DNA of 64,000 bases from NCBI RefSeq assembly GCF_001425235.1, contig NZ_LMEA01000011.1, positions 496,001-560,000 on the forward strand, in the 5' to 3' direction. This stretch comes from Devosia sp. Root413D1. Its GTDB lineage: Bacteria; Pseudomonadota; Alphaproteobacteria; Rhizobiales; Devosiaceae. Under the pieces are notes generated by a model. That model saw only the letters and a list, made by a program, of their open reading frames with translations. It had not been told where the DNA came from and searched no databases. The translations under genes and the position numbers were made by a program. Shown here piece after piece: positions 1 through 11,149 of this stretch. How positions within the stretch are numbered: the first letter of the stretch is position 1; each line of letters opens with the position of its first letter.

Positions 1-1
1 G

Positions 2-250
2 GGCGACCCTACCTCCGGCGGCAGCACGCGGCAGCCGATCATGACCGCCTATCGGCAGCAGGCCCTCGCCTGTGCCGCGGCGCTGCAGGCCGGCCCGCTG
101 CGTCCGCGCGACCTCAAGACCACCACCCCGATCGCCGCGAAGATTCTCCTGCACAATGTCTATGGCTGGTTCGACCGCATCGATCGCGGCGTTTACGGAC
201 TGAGCGACGCCGGCGCCGAGGCACTGAAGCGCTGGCCCGTTGAGGCCTGA
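2..250 (+). CDS. DUF2161-family protein, C-terminal fragment (5' end outside window)
   Basis: The reading frame is open to the left edge, so this is the last 82 residues of a longer protein. The visible part contains GDPTSGGSTRQPIMTAYRQQ and then KILLHNVYGWFDRIDRGVYG before the stop. From family knowledge this matches the C-terminus of DUF2161 proteins, described as PD-(D/E)XK-type putative phosphodiesterases. The catalytic part would lie upstream of the window, so activity cannot be judged. An internal ATG at 41 is not the true start, because the conserved segment begins before it. The gene reads toward carB. Confidence 0.75.
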   Translation, partial: GDPTSGGSTRQPIMTAYRQQALACAAALQAGPLRPRDLKTTTPIAAKILLHNVYGWFDRIDRGVYGLSDAGAEALKRWPVEA

Positions 251-403
251 TCGCTAGCGGCCGCGACAACTTGCACACGCTTCGTTCGCGCTGGGGGTTC
301 CCTTCCCCCACCGCTTCGGTTACAGGACGCGCCTAGCCCATAGAGTCTGCCGCCCCAGCCCGCGCCATTCGCGCGGGTCTTTCCGCGCGCGCAATGCCGA
401 GGC

Positions 404-427
404 CCGAAAAGTTGCAGGACTTTTCGG
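404..427 (+). promoter_or_regulatory. Perfect 9-bp inverted repeat upstream of carB (GAAAAGT palindrome)
   Basis: CCGAAAAGT and ACTTTTCGG flank a 6-base spacer TGCAGG. A closely related palindrome (GGAAAAGT, TGCAG, ACTTTTCC) lies at 14678-14698 upstream of corA. Both sit 35-70 bases before a start codon. Similar elements occur in Rhizobiales intergenic regions as far as I recall; whether it is an operator or an RNA hairpin is unknown. Confidence 0.6.
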
Positions 428-463
428 ACAAGCCGAAGCACAACCGAGAACCGAGAGCCCGAG

Positions 464-3787
<3,324 letters not shown>

Positions 3788-3803
3788 GCCGCCAAACCGT
3801 CAG

Positions 3804-3852
3804 TCGTCTCTCCCTCCCCCTTGTGGGGAGGGATCAAGGGTGGGGGTGGCCA
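3804..3852. repeat. Family A intergenic palindrome
   Basis: CCCTCCCC, CTTGT, GGGGAGGG forms a hairpin followed by a G-rich arm (GGGTGGGGGTGG). The same C/G-rich module recurs at 24515, 42679 and 43644, and a related one at 13031. It lies just after carB, and there is no U-tract to suggest an intrinsic terminator. Confidence 0.7.
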
Positions 3853-3891
3853 CACGCTCGGACCACGGGGCAGTGCCTAGCAGCCTGATCC

Positions 3892-4320
3892 TCACTCTCC
3901 GGGGTGAACGAGGCACTGGATCGGCGAATAGAACGGGGGCGCGAGGATCGTCCCCATTCCGGTCTTCGGGTCGAACGCCAGCACCGCATCATTGGGCGCG
4001 CCGCCATCGCCCATTTCTGATTTGAGCCCGACGCCGGTGACGATTTCGTAAGCGCCCGACACCTGGCGCGTCCCCGGCCCGCTCCAGCACAGCGCCTCGC
4101 CGCATACCGTGAAGCGATCGTAGCCGTCGATCGCCACGGTCAGGATCGCCTCATCCATCACCTCGCACGCTGCATCGGCGCAGGCGACGCGCAGCAGCTC
4201 GGCATTGGAGCAGGTGTAAGACGTCGCGGCGAGCGCAGGCGTGCCAGCCAAGGCGAGCGCACCAGCCGAGGCAGCGATCATCCGCAATAGCTGGCAATGC
4301 CCAGCAGCATAGGTCGGCAC
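3892..4320 (-). CDS. Small secreted protein of unknown function
   Basis: The product has 142 residues. It begins with a long signal-peptide region whose hydrophobic core (MIAASAGALALAGTPALAA) ends in a typical AxA cleavage site. The mature part has six cysteines, suggesting disulfides in the periplasm. I do not recognise a named family. I chose the GTG start at 4320 because GGAGG sits 8 bases upstream; an ATG at 4281 would give a shorter signal peptide without a good ribosome site. It is divergent from the membrane protein at 4440. Confidence 0.65.
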   Translation of the reverse strand: MPTYAAGHCQLLRMIAASAGALALAGTPALAATSYTCSNAELLRVACADAACEVMDEAILTVAIDGYDRFTVCGEALCWSGPGTRQVSGAYEIVTGVGLKSEMGDGGAPNDAVLAFDPKTGMGTILAPPFYSPIQCLVHPGE

Positions 4321-4439
4321 TGGGACAACCTCCGTGTTCCTTGCATCGGTCGACCGTCGATGGCCCGACCGTCTTCATCCTGAGCATTCGTCCGACAACC
4401 TTAGCAAATCTGCAGCCGTCGTCGGCTAGATCTCCTCCC

Positions 4440-4988
4440 ATGCAGTGGTGGATCAATCTCTTCGGCCCGATCACAGCGGGGCTCGCTGGCGCGGCGGCAA
4501 CCGGCCTGCTGGTACGCGCCCTGTTTCGGCCGTCGCCCGAGCGCCACGGCTGGCGTCGGATCGCACCAAGCGGCATGCATTGGTCCGGCATCGTCCTGGG
4601 CGCGGGGCTTGTCTGCCTGATGCTCTATGTTCGTCTCTTCGTCGGGTCGGCGCGAGCCGACGCGGAAAACCAGATGCAGATTCTGACCTGGCTGATCCTC
4701 GCCTTCGCGCTGTGCGTGCTGACCGGCGTGGCGACAATTCGCTCCGTAGTGCGCACCGATGTCCGTTGGCGCGGCACCAGTCTCGACTACGCCGGGGCGA
4801 ACGGCAGCCGGATCACCAAGGACCTCGCGCAGGTGGTAGGAATGCAGCGGCGCTGGACCGGCAACATCCTGATCGGCTTTGCCGATGGCGATGTGCTCAA
4901 GCTCGACGGTTACGCCTCCGGTGTCAGTGACCTGTGCGCCCGCATCATCGAGATCGACGAACGGCTGGCGGCCGAGATGCCTTTGTGA
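4440..4988 (+). CDS. Predicted membrane protein of unknown function
   Basis: The protein has 182 residues. Three hydrophobic segments are visible: residues about 4-22 (INLFGPITAGLAGAAATGLL), 47-65 (GIVLGAGLVCLMLYVRLFV) and 80-100 (ILTWLILAFALCVLTGVATI). A soluble C-terminal part of about 80 residues follows, with alternating beta-like segments that could be a PH-like fold; that is only an inference. The frame extends upstream to 4341, but the ATG at 4440 leads straight into a membrane helix and leaves about 120 bases for divergent promoters. Confidence 0.6.
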   Translation: MQWWINLFGPITAGLAGAAATGLLVRALFRPSPERHGWRRIAPSGMHWSGIVLGAGLVCLMLYVRLFVGSARADAENQMQILTWLILAFALCVLTGVATIRSVVRTDVRWRGTSLDYAGANGSRITKDLAQVVGMQRRWTGNILIGFADGDVLKLDGYASGVSDLCARIIEIDERLAAEMPL

Positions 4989-5045
4989 GGTGCACGAGGC
5001 CGGCTGTTTGACACCGCCTCGTCCATCACCTAGACCCGGCCCATC

Positions 5046-5130
5046 ATGAAGCTGGCAGACCGAACCACCTCCATCGCGTCGCGCGCCTGATCGGCGTGGC
5101 GATGTTGCTGCCCCCGGCGCGTCGCGCCGG
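5046..5130 (+). promoter_or_regulatory. Possible leader ORF plus hairpin upstream of catB-like gene
   Basis: A 14-codon ORF (MKLADRTTSIASRA, 5046-5090) is followed by a strong GC hairpin at about 5110-5128 (CCCGGCG paired with CGCCGGG) and then by the acetyltransferase gene at 5214. The arrangement recalls translational or transcriptional attenuation leaders of drug-resistance genes. No ribosome site for the short ORF is obvious, so this is weak. Confidence 0.25.
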
Positions 5131-5213
5131 GTGAGTGCGGCTGCTCATTCTCCACAACCACATGGCTTGAAGCGTCCGCCTGTGCGGCGCCGGCCATCTA
5201 TCGAGACAGCATC

Positions 5214-5852
5214 ATGACCAATTATTTCGAAAGCCCGTTCAAGGGCATCCGGCTCGACGAGCAGGTGACCAACCCCAATATCCGGGTCGGCCGCTTCGGC
5301 TATTATTCCGGCTATTACCACGGCCACAGCTTCGATGATTGCGCCCGCTACCTGATGCCGGACCGCACCGATGTCGACCGCCTGATCATCGGCAGCTTCT
5401 GCTCCATCGGCTCGGGCGCCGCCTTCATCATGGCGGGCAACCAGGGCCACCGCAACGACTGGGTCAGCACCTTCCCGTTCCACTACATGCCGGAGATTGC
5501 GGCCTTTGCCGGCGCCGCCGACGGCTTCGCGCCGGCCGGTGACACCGTCATCGGCAACGATGTGTGGATCGGCTCGGAGGCGATCATCATGCCCGGCATC
5601 ACCATCGGCCACGGCGCCCTGATCGGCACCCGGGCGCTGGTGACCAAGGACGTCGAGCCCTACACCATCGTCGGCGGCAATCCGGCCAAGCCGATCCGCA
5701 AGCGCTTCGCCGAGGCGGAGATCGCCATGCTGCTCGAAATGCACTGGTGGGATTGGACCGACGAACAACTCGCCGGGGCGATGCCGCTGTTCACCTCGAA
5801 CCGCATCGCGGATCTTCATGTATATTGGCAGTCCAAAATACTGACAAGATAA
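5214..5852 (+). CDS. catB: CatB-type (xenobiotic) O-acetyltransferase
   Basis: This 212-residue protein belongs to the left-handed beta-helix (hexapeptide repeat) acetyltransferases, type B chloramphenicol acetyltransferase subgroup. These use acetyl-CoA to O-acetylate chloramphenicol or related alcohols. The CatB hallmarks are present almost throughout: [18 protein letters not shown] at the start, [50 protein letters not shown] and [14 protein letters not shown]. The histidine of GNQGH is in the usual catalytic context. Length is as expected (about 210). It is followed 67 bases later by a nucleotidyltransferase of antibiotic-modifying type. The true substrate in this organism is not known; chromosomal homologues may act on other hydroxyl compounds. 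Confidence 0.9.
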   Translation: MTNYFESPFKGIRLDEQVTNPNIRVGRFGYYSGYYHGHSFDDCARYLMPDRTDVDRLIIGSFCSIGSGAAFIMAGNQGHRNDWVSTFPFHYMPEIAAFAGAADGFAPAGDTVIGNDVWIGSEAIIMPGITIGHGALIGTRALVTKDVEPYTIVGGNPAKPIRKRFAEAEIAMLLEMHWWDWTDEQLAGAMPLFTSNRIADLHVYWQSKILTR

Positions 5853-5919
5853 ACATAGGTCTTCTGGACCGCTCGACCTCCCTCTCTCAATACTGCGAAA
5901 ACCAGTGGGAGAGGACGTC

Positions 5920-6717
5920 ATGGACCAGAAAACCTTGATTGCGCGGGTCGCCGACAGCTTTGGCGGCGATCCGCGCATCGCGGCGCTGTTCCTCTCGGGC
6001 AGCTTCGGCACCGGCACCGCCGACGCGTTCAGCGATGTCGACCTGCTCGCCATCGCCGACCCTGCCGAGCACGAGGCGCTTGCAGCCGACTGGCGCAAGA
6101 CGCTCGAGACCATTGCCCCGATCGTCCACTACAACCGCCTGCCGCACGCCCTGGTGCTCAACGCCATCACCGATGACTGGCTGCGCATCGACCTGCATAT
6201 CGCCAGCCCCGAGCATCTCGCCAACACGGCGCAGGACTGCCTGAAACCACTGGTCGATCGCGACAACCTCCATGCCACGCTCCGCCCCGAGACGCCCGAG
6301 CCCGCCCGCAACCCAGGGCGCCTCGGCTGGATGGTCGGCGAGTTCATCCGCATCCTCGGCCTGACGCCGGTGGCCATCGGTCGCGGCGAAGTCGAACTGA
6401 TGACCGTCGGCAACACCTTCCTCCGCCGCTTCCTCACTGACCTCCTGACCATCGAGGTCAACCCGCGCATTCCCGGCGGCATGCTGCATCTGAGCCGCGT
6501 GCTGGATCCCGAGCGCATGGCCGTGCTGGCCGCGGCGCCCCTGCCGCAACTCACCGCCGACTCCGCTATCGCGTCGAACCTCGCTCTTGCCCGCACCTTC
6601 ATGCCGCGTGCCAAAACCCTGTGCGCCTCGCTCGGCGTCGAGTGGCCCAGCGCCTTCGAAGCCGCCACCCGCCGCAACCTGCAGCGCGCCCTCCCCGGCC
6701 GCAGCATCGACTGGTAG
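5920..6717 (+). CDS. Nucleotidyltransferase, aminoglycoside adenylyltransferase-like
   Basis: The 265-residue protein carries the polymerase-beta type nucleotidyltransferase motif near its N-terminus (LSGSFGTGTADAFSDVDLLA: GS, then DVD as metal ligands). This is the arrangement in aminoglycoside adenylyltransferases and related small-molecule nucleotidyltransferases. The rest is helical with no recognised motif. GGGAGAGG lies 5 bases before the ATG at 5920; the longer frame starts at a GTG at 5905 overlapping that ribosome site, so I rejected it. Its placement behind catB suggests a shared resistance or metabolite-modifying role (inference). Confidence 0.75.
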   Translation: MDQKTLIARVADSFGGDPRIAALFLSGSFGTGTADAFSDVDLLAIADPAEHEALAADWRKTLETIAPIVHYNRLPHALVLNAITDDWLRIDLHIASPEHLANTAQDCLKPLVDRDNLHATLRPETPEPARNPGRLGWMVGEFIRILGLTPVAIGRGEVELMTVGNTFLRRFLTDLLTIEVNPRIPGGMLHLSRVLDPERMAVLAAAPLPQLTADSAIASNLALARTFMPRAKTLCASLGVEWPSAFEAATRRNLQRALPGRSIDW

Positions 6718-6763
6718 CCGCCACCGGCGCATAGTGACGACACTGCCCGCGGAAGCACCTCGC

Positions 6764-7627
6764 GTGAAGATCGTCGTCCTCACCGCCATCGCCATGTTCG
6801 CCTTCGCCGCCAACTCGGTGCTGGCGCGCCTCGCCTTTGCGACGGCCAATGCCGAGCCATTGAGCTATACCGGCATCCGCCTTGCCGCGGGCGCCGTCGT
6901 GCTTGCGGCCCTGCTCCTCCTCCGCCGCGCGCCCGGGATGCCGGTCACCGTCGGCGGCAGCTGGCGCGCTGCTGCGGCGCTGTTCGGCTACGCCCTCGCC
7001 TTCTCGATCGCCTACATCCTCGTCGGCGCCGGCACCGGAGCGCTGATCCTGTTTGCCAGCGTGCAGATCGGCATGCTCGGCTGGGCAGTGTTCAAAGGCG
7101 ATCGCCCCGGCATGCTCGAATGGCTCGGCCTTGCCGTGGCGCTCGCCGCCTTCGCGTATCTCGTTTCTCCCGGTCTCGTCGCCCCGCATCCGCTCGGCAC
7201 GCTCCTGATGGTCGGCTCCGGCCTCTGCTGGGCCGCCTACACCCTGCTCGGCCGCGGCTCGAAAGCTCCGCTGGTCGACACCGCCGGCAACTTCATCCGC
7301 TGCCTGCCGGTCGCCATGCTCATCGTCGTTGCCGGCCTGGTGCTCCATCCGGTCGATCCCGGCGCTGCGGCTTACGCCGTCGCCTCCGGCGCGCTGGCCT
7401 CAGGCCTCGGTTACGCGGTCTGGTACGCCGTACTCCCGAGCCTCGCCCGCACTCAGGCGGCCATTGTCCAGCTCACCGTCCCTGCCATCGCTGCCGCAGG
7501 CGGCGTGCTGCTGATCGCCGAGCCGCTCACGCTGCGCCTCGTCATCGCCTCCATCGGCATCCTCGGTGGCGTGGCGCTCGCCCTCATTGCCGCCGATCGA
7601 CGCCGCCGGGCCAAAGCGGCTGTCTGA
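6764..7627 (+). CDS. EamA/DMT-family transporter
   Basis: About 287 residues with ten hydrophobic segments in two homologous halves, typical of the drug/metabolite transporter superfamily (EamA). The conserved N-terminal pattern is visible (FAANSVLARLAFATA, then SYTGIRLAAGAVVLAAL), and the second half has YAVWYAVLPSLARTQAA. It probably exports a small metabolite across the inner membrane; the substrate cannot be told. The GTG at 6764 immediately precedes the first helix and has GGAAG 8 bases upstream. A GTG at 6734 is an alternative start. Confidence 0.8.
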   Translation: MKIVVLTAIAMFAFAANSVLARLAFATANAEPLSYTGIRLAAGAVVLAALLLLRRAPGMPVTVGGSWRAAAALFGYALAFSIAYILVGAGTGALILFASVQIGMLGWAVFKGDRPGMLEWLGLAVALAAFAYLVSPGLVAPHPLGTLLMVGSGLCWAAYTLLGRGSKAPLVDTAGNFIRCLPVAMLIVVAGLVLHPVDPGAAAYAVASGALASGLGYAVWYAVLPSLARTQAAIVQLTVPAIAAAGGVLLIAEPLTLRLVIASIGILGGVALALIAADRRRRAKAAV

Positions 7628-7677
7628 ACAAGGCAACGGGTTGACCTCGTCGCTTCGTCCGCTATGTTCCCCGCATC

Positions 7678-7801
7678 ATGATGATGATCCGCAATTTCGC
7701 ATCGGTGTTCCTCCTCGCCTGAGCGAGCCATGAGGCAACACCACCGCGCCTGAGGGCGCCCTGCTCGCCCGTCGTCGGCTTTGCCGGTCTGGGCGTCGCG
7801 A
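7678..7801 (+). promoter_or_regulatory. Candidate attenuator-like leader with two tiny ORFs and alternative hairpins
   Basis: The leader contains MMMIRNFASVFLLA (7678-7722) and MRQHHRA (7730-7753), each ended by TGA. Then GGGCG near 7754 can pair with CGCCC near 7767, and that same CGCCC can pair instead with GGGCG near 7793 through a long stem (CGGC, TTT, GCCG inside). Mutually exclusive hairpins after a leader peptide are typical of attenuation or ribosome-sensing leaders. The regulated gene would be the PhyH-like oxygenase at 7826. No known RNA family is asserted. Confidence 0.4.
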
Positions 7802-7825
7802 GCTTATGCGAATTCGGAAACCACA

Positions 7826-8620
7826 ATGCCTGTGAACACTCCCGCGCTCACCGCAGCGCAGATCGACGCCTTCATCACCGACGGCTTCGTCCGCATCGAC
7901 CATGCCTTCTCCGCGGATCTCGCGGCAGAAGGCCGCGCCATCCTCTGGGCCGACACCGGATGCGACCCCAACGACCCCACAACCTGGACCAAACCTGTCA
8001 TCCGCCTCGGCAATTACAGCCAGCCGCCATTTGTTGCCGCGGCGAATACGCCGCTGCTCCGCGCCGCCTTCGATCAGTTGGTCGGCCCCGGCCGCTGGCT
8101 GCCGCAGGGCAATCTCGGCACCTTCCCGGTCCGCTTCCCCTCGCCAGAGGATCCTGGCGATGCCGGCTGGCACATCGATGTGAGTTTCGGCTGGGAAGAG
8201 AACCCGAGCGATTTCCTGAGCTGGCGCGCCAATGTCAGTTCGCGCGGCCGGGCGCTGCTGATGCTGTTCCTGTTCTCGGAGGTCGGCGCCGAGGATGCAC
8301 CGACTCGCATCCGCGTCGGCTCGCACCTCGATATCGCGCGACAGCTGGCGCCGGCCGGTGAAGCCGGGCTGACGTTGCGCGAGCTTGCCGCCGACAACTT
8401 TGCCGCGTCAGCGCATCGGCCGGAAGTTCTCGCCACCGGCAGTCCCGGCACGGTCTATCTCTGCCATCCGTTCCTGGTACACGCTGCCCAGCCGCACCAT
8501 GGCACCGAGCCGCGCTTCATGGCCCAGCCGCCACTGCTGCCGCGGGAGCCGCTGCGCCTCGACCGCGCCGACGGCGACTATTCACCGGTGGAGATCGCCA
8601 TCCGGCAGGCGCTTGCCTGA
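7826..8620 (+). CDS. Phytanoyl-CoA dioxygenase (PhyH)-family protein
   Basis: A 264-residue protein resembling PhyH-type, non-haem Fe(II)/2-oxoglutarate oxygenases. An HxD metal-binding pair is visible in GWHIDVSFGW (residues about 114-116) with a distal histidine in YLCHPFLVHAAQPH. The arginine expected for 2-oxoglutarate binding could be the R of PRFMAQPP. Its substrate is unknown. The ATG at 7826 begins the conserved region. The leader described at 7678-7801 lies just upstream. The gene converges on the methyltransferase, leaving 5 bases between stop codons. Confidence 0.7.
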   Translation: MPVNTPALTAAQIDAFITDGFVRIDHAFSADLAAEGRAILWADTGCDPNDPTTWTKPVIRLGNYSQPPFVAAANTPLLRAAFDQLVGPGRWLPQGNLGTFPVRFPSPEDPGDAGWHIDVSFGWEENPSDFLSWRANVSSRGRALLMLFLFSEVGAEDAPTRIRVGSHLDIARQLAPAGEAGLTLRELAADNFAASAHRPEVLATGSPGTVYLCHPFLVHAAQPHHGTEPRFMAQPPLLPREPLRLDRADGDYSPVEIAIRQALA

Positions 8621-8625
8621 TCCGA

Positions 8626-9672
8626 TTACAGCCGCTCGGCGAGGACGATAGCGCCCTCGACCGGCAGGCCGCGATCCATGCGGATCGTCGTGGCTTCCAC
8701 CATGACGGTCCGCAACCCCACCGATCGGCAGATCGCCAGGGTCGGCTCAGTCGCATGCTGGAACCGCAACGTGGTCCCCAGCCGCACCGCGTCCTCCCCC
8801 GCATGCGTCTCGAGCGAGAAGGCCACAATCCCACCGGGGCGCAGGGCCCCGCTGGCTGCCATCAACGCCCCGTGCAGCACGCCGACATAGTTGAACACAT
8901 CCGCTGCAACGATCAGGTCGGCCGACCCGGGCTCACCCAGCAGATAGCTCACCAGGTCCGCCTTCTCAAGGTGGTCGTAGATCCCCTTGCGCCGCGCCTC
9001 CGCCAGCATGTTTGCTGACAGATCCACGCCCTCCAGCCGATCGGCCAAGGGCCGCAGCCGCGCCCCCATCAACCCGGTACCGCAGCCAAGATCCAGCGCC
9101 CGCTCGAACCGCGCCGCGCCGCGCGCCGTGAGCGCATTGCGGATCACCACTTCGAGCATTTCCGGCGTCCGGTAGCCCAACCGCGCGACCAGTGAGTCTT
9201 CGAAGCGCGGTGCATAGTCGTCGAACAGCGCCTCGACATAGGCCGGCGCTGCCACTGACGATCCGCCTGCCCCGTGCGCCGCCAGCTTCAGCGCCGCGCC
9301 GAACAGCCCCTTGGCATCGAGCTGCAGCAGTTGCGTCCATGCCGCCACCGCCCCGGCGATATCGCCCGCCGCCTCGCGATAGCCGCCGAGCAGGTTCCAG
9401 CCGGCCACCCATTGCGGCACCATTTCCAGCGCCTGCACCATGAGATCGGCTGCTTCCGCAAAAGCGCGCTCGGCGGCGAGCGCCGCGGCGTAGGACGCAC
9501 GACGATCGGCGACGAGGTCGCCGGACGAATACTGTATTTCGCGCAAGGTTGTTTGGCACCGGGCTGGGACCGCACGCGTGTAGCGCGTCGGCTTGCCGCG
9601 GGGAAGATGGGCAAGAGCCGGAATTTCCACTTTGCTGTCACATTGCCGAGGCATAGACTGAGCTATGGGCAT
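8626..9672 (-). CDS. SAM-dependent methyltransferase with N-terminal TPR-like region
   Basis: The C-terminal part is a class I SAM methyltransferase: motif I is LDLGCGTGLMGARL and a later motif is VAADVFNYVG. Before it lie helical repeats that look like one or two TPR units (residues about 55-110, AALAAERAFAEAADLMVQAL and following). The substrate is unknown; similar TPR-methyltransferases are common in Rhizobiales. The first 42 residues of the frame look non-conserved, and family members usually begin close to the segment SSGDLVADRR. The true start may therefore be the TTG at 9546, though it lacks a clear ribosome site. Confidence 0.75.
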   Translation of the reverse strand: MPIAQSMPRQCDSKVEIPALAHLPRGKPTRYTRAVPARCQTTLREIQYSSGDLVADRRASYAAALAAERAFAEAADLMVQALEMVPQWVAGWNLLGGYREAAGDIAGAVAAWTQLLQLDAKGLFGAALKLAAHGAGGSSVAAPAYVEALFDDYAPRFEDSLVARLGYRTPEMLEVVIRNALTARGAARFERALDLGCGTGLMGARLRPLADRLEGVDLSANMLAEARRKGIYDHLEKADLVSYLLGEPGSADLIVAADVFNYVGVLHGALMAASGALRPGGIVAFSLETHAGEDAVRLGTTLRFQHATEPTLAICRSVGLRTVMVEATTIRMDRGLPVEGAIVLAERL

Positions 9673-9992
9673 CCCGCGGAAGCGGACGCCTGCCCATCGG
9701 GCCGAGTCGCCCGGTATCTCTACGCCTTCGGCGCCCCACTCCCCGGGCTCGATGGCCTGCTAGTCAGATCGAATTTCAACCCGACGTGCACCCCGCACGC
9801 CGGGCAAAAGCAGTTCACGGCGCCGTATTGATAGGCGGAATTTTTCGGTCTACAAGTTAATAGTCGAATATTGCGGCCGACACTTCGTGCCTGGCGTCTC
9901 AAACGCGCCTGCTGAGGTCATACCAAGAATTCGATTGGCGGAGTTTCCATTGGGGTGGGAACTGCCACGGCAGACTGCGAAAGGGACTATTT
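9673..9992. other. 320-base intergenic region: cspA promoter and long leader
   Basis: Apart from a promoter (9828-9856) and the long 5' leader of the cold-shock gene, I see no supported gene. A 60-codon minus-strand frame with one CFCPACG motif is present but weak. Confidence 0.5.
9828..9856 (+). promoter_or_regulatory. Predicted sigma-70-type promoter of cspA
   Basis: TTGATA (9828-9833), a 17-base spacer and TACAAG (9851-9856). It would give an untranslated leader of about 130 bases, as is typical for cold-shock genes. Confidence 0.45.
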
Positions 9993-10202
9993 ATGGCTAC
10001 CGGCACTGTGAAATGGTTCAATGGCCAGAAGGGCTATGGCTTCATTCAGCCCGACGAGGGTGGGGCTGATGTGTTCGTGCATATCTCCGCTGTCCAGCGC
10101 TCGGGGCTTTCGGGCCTCGATGAAGGCCAGAAAGTGACGTACGAGATCGTCAAGGACAAGCGGACCGGCAAGAACGCCGCCGACAACCTCCAGGCGTCCT
10201 GA
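9993..10202 (+). CDS. cspA: Cold-shock protein, CspA family
   Basis: A 69-residue single cold-shock domain protein binding single-stranded RNA and DNA. Both RNA-binding motifs are intact: KGYGFI (RNP1) and VFVHIS (RNP2), after the usual start [10 protein letters not shown]. An AAAGGGA ribosome site lies 6 bases before the ATG. The long leader is consistent with temperature-dependent translation, a known property of the family. It stands alone and ends in a clear intrinsic terminator. Confidence 0.96.
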   Translation: MATGTVKWFNGQKGYGFIQPDEGGADVFVHISAVQRSGLSGLDEGQKVTYEIVKDKRTGKNAADNLQAS

Positions 10203-10282
10203 TCCCGGACCAGGGTGCCGCAAGGCATCCTGATCGATCGGATGCTGCAAGGCATCCAGATGGGATCGGCGTAGATCACGAG

Positions 10283-10308
10283 GGCGCAGTCTCCGGACTG
10301 CGCCTTTT
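10283..10308 (+). terminator. Intrinsic terminator after cspA
   Basis: Perfect 9-bp stem GGCGCAGTC / GACTGCGCC with a TCCG tetraloop, followed directly by TTTT. Confidence 0.85.
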
Positions 10309-10333
10309 GCCTTTCCAGTGCTGGCCTTCCCCC

Positions 10334-10362
10334 TTGACCGGCAGGCAATCCGCAACGATATG
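10334..10362 (+). promoter_or_regulatory. Predicted promoter of greA
   Basis: TTGACC (10334-10339), 17-base spacer, GATATG (10357-10362), about 140 bases before the greA start. Confidence 0.45.
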
Positions 10363-10505
10363 CACCGCTCGCGCAACGGGGATACGCCCCGCTTGACCGA
10401 AGCCTTCGCCGAAGGCAGTTTACCCAGACGCTCCCCCTCAGGTCAGCATGCTGACGACGCCGAATGACTTTGGCAGGGGAGCCTTTCTTTGAGTTGGAGA
10501 CGGCC

Positions 10506-10979
10506 ATGGACAAAATTCCGATGACACCGAGCGGTCACAAGACCCTGTCGGAGGAATATCGTCGCCGCACGTCTGAAGAGCGCCCCAAGATCATTGCCGA
10601 TATCTCTGAAGCGCGCGCCCATGGCGACCTCAGCGAAAACGCCGAGTATCATGCCGCCAAGGAGCAGCAGAGCCTGAACGAAGGCCGCATCAAGGAACTC
10701 GAGTCTCTGCTGGCGCTCGCCGACATCATCGACGTCACCAAGCTCAGCGGCTCGACCATCAAGTTCGGCGCCACGGTGAAGCTGGTCGACGAAGATACCG
10801 AGGCCGAAAAGCAGTACCAGATCGTCGGCGACGCCGAGGCGGACCTGTCGAAGGGCCGCATCTCGATCTCGTCGCCGATCGCGCGCGCCATGATCGGCAA
10901 GGAAGCCGGCGATTCGGTCGAAGTGGCTGCCCCCGGTGGCGCCAAGACCTACGAAATCCTCGACGTGAAGTTCGTCTAG
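10506..10979 (+). CDS. greA: Transcription elongation factor GreA
   Basis: The 157-residue length matches GreA, which binds the RNA polymerase secondary channel and stimulates cleavage of backtracked transcripts. The N-terminal coiled coil carries the acidic tip motif ([17 protein letters not shown]), and the C-terminal FKBP-like domain ends [13 protein letters not shown] lies 6 bases before the ATG at 10506; the frame extends further upstream but lacks a ribosome site there. It lies in the conserved carB-greA-trxB-lsrB neighbourhood. Confidence 0.97.
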   Translation: MDKIPMTPSGHKTLSEEYRRRTSEERPKIIADISEARAHGDLSENAEYHAAKEQQSLNEGRIKELESLLALADIIDVTKLSGSTIKFGATVKLVDEDTEAEKQYQIVGDAEADLSKGRISISSPIARAMIGKEAGDSVEVAAPGGAKTYEILDVKFV

Positions 10980-10980
10980 A

Positions 10981-11014
10981 GCCGCTGCGGGCGCTTTGTG
11001 GCGCCCGGCGGCTG
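10981..11014 (+). terminator. Probable terminator after greA
   Basis: Stem CGGGCGC / GCGCCCG extended by GCCGC / GCGGC with small bulges. It is followed by TGTGACTTTT, so the T-run is delayed. Confidence 0.5.
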
Positions 11015-11149
11015 TGACTTTTCGGTGAGTCCGTGCGCTCCATCGCCTCAGGGCGATGGTCGTGCCCTTGAAAGGTGCGCGCCGAACCTCCTATTTTGGT
11101 CCATACCTATTTGTCTTGGGCTTAGGTCTCAGAGTAAGTGGAGCGTAAG

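Noticed and set aside
9720-9902. 60-residue minus-strand frame with a CFCPACG motif upstream of cspA
   Set aside because: One CxxC-like motif is not enough; no ribosome site, and it overlaps the proposed cspA promoter.
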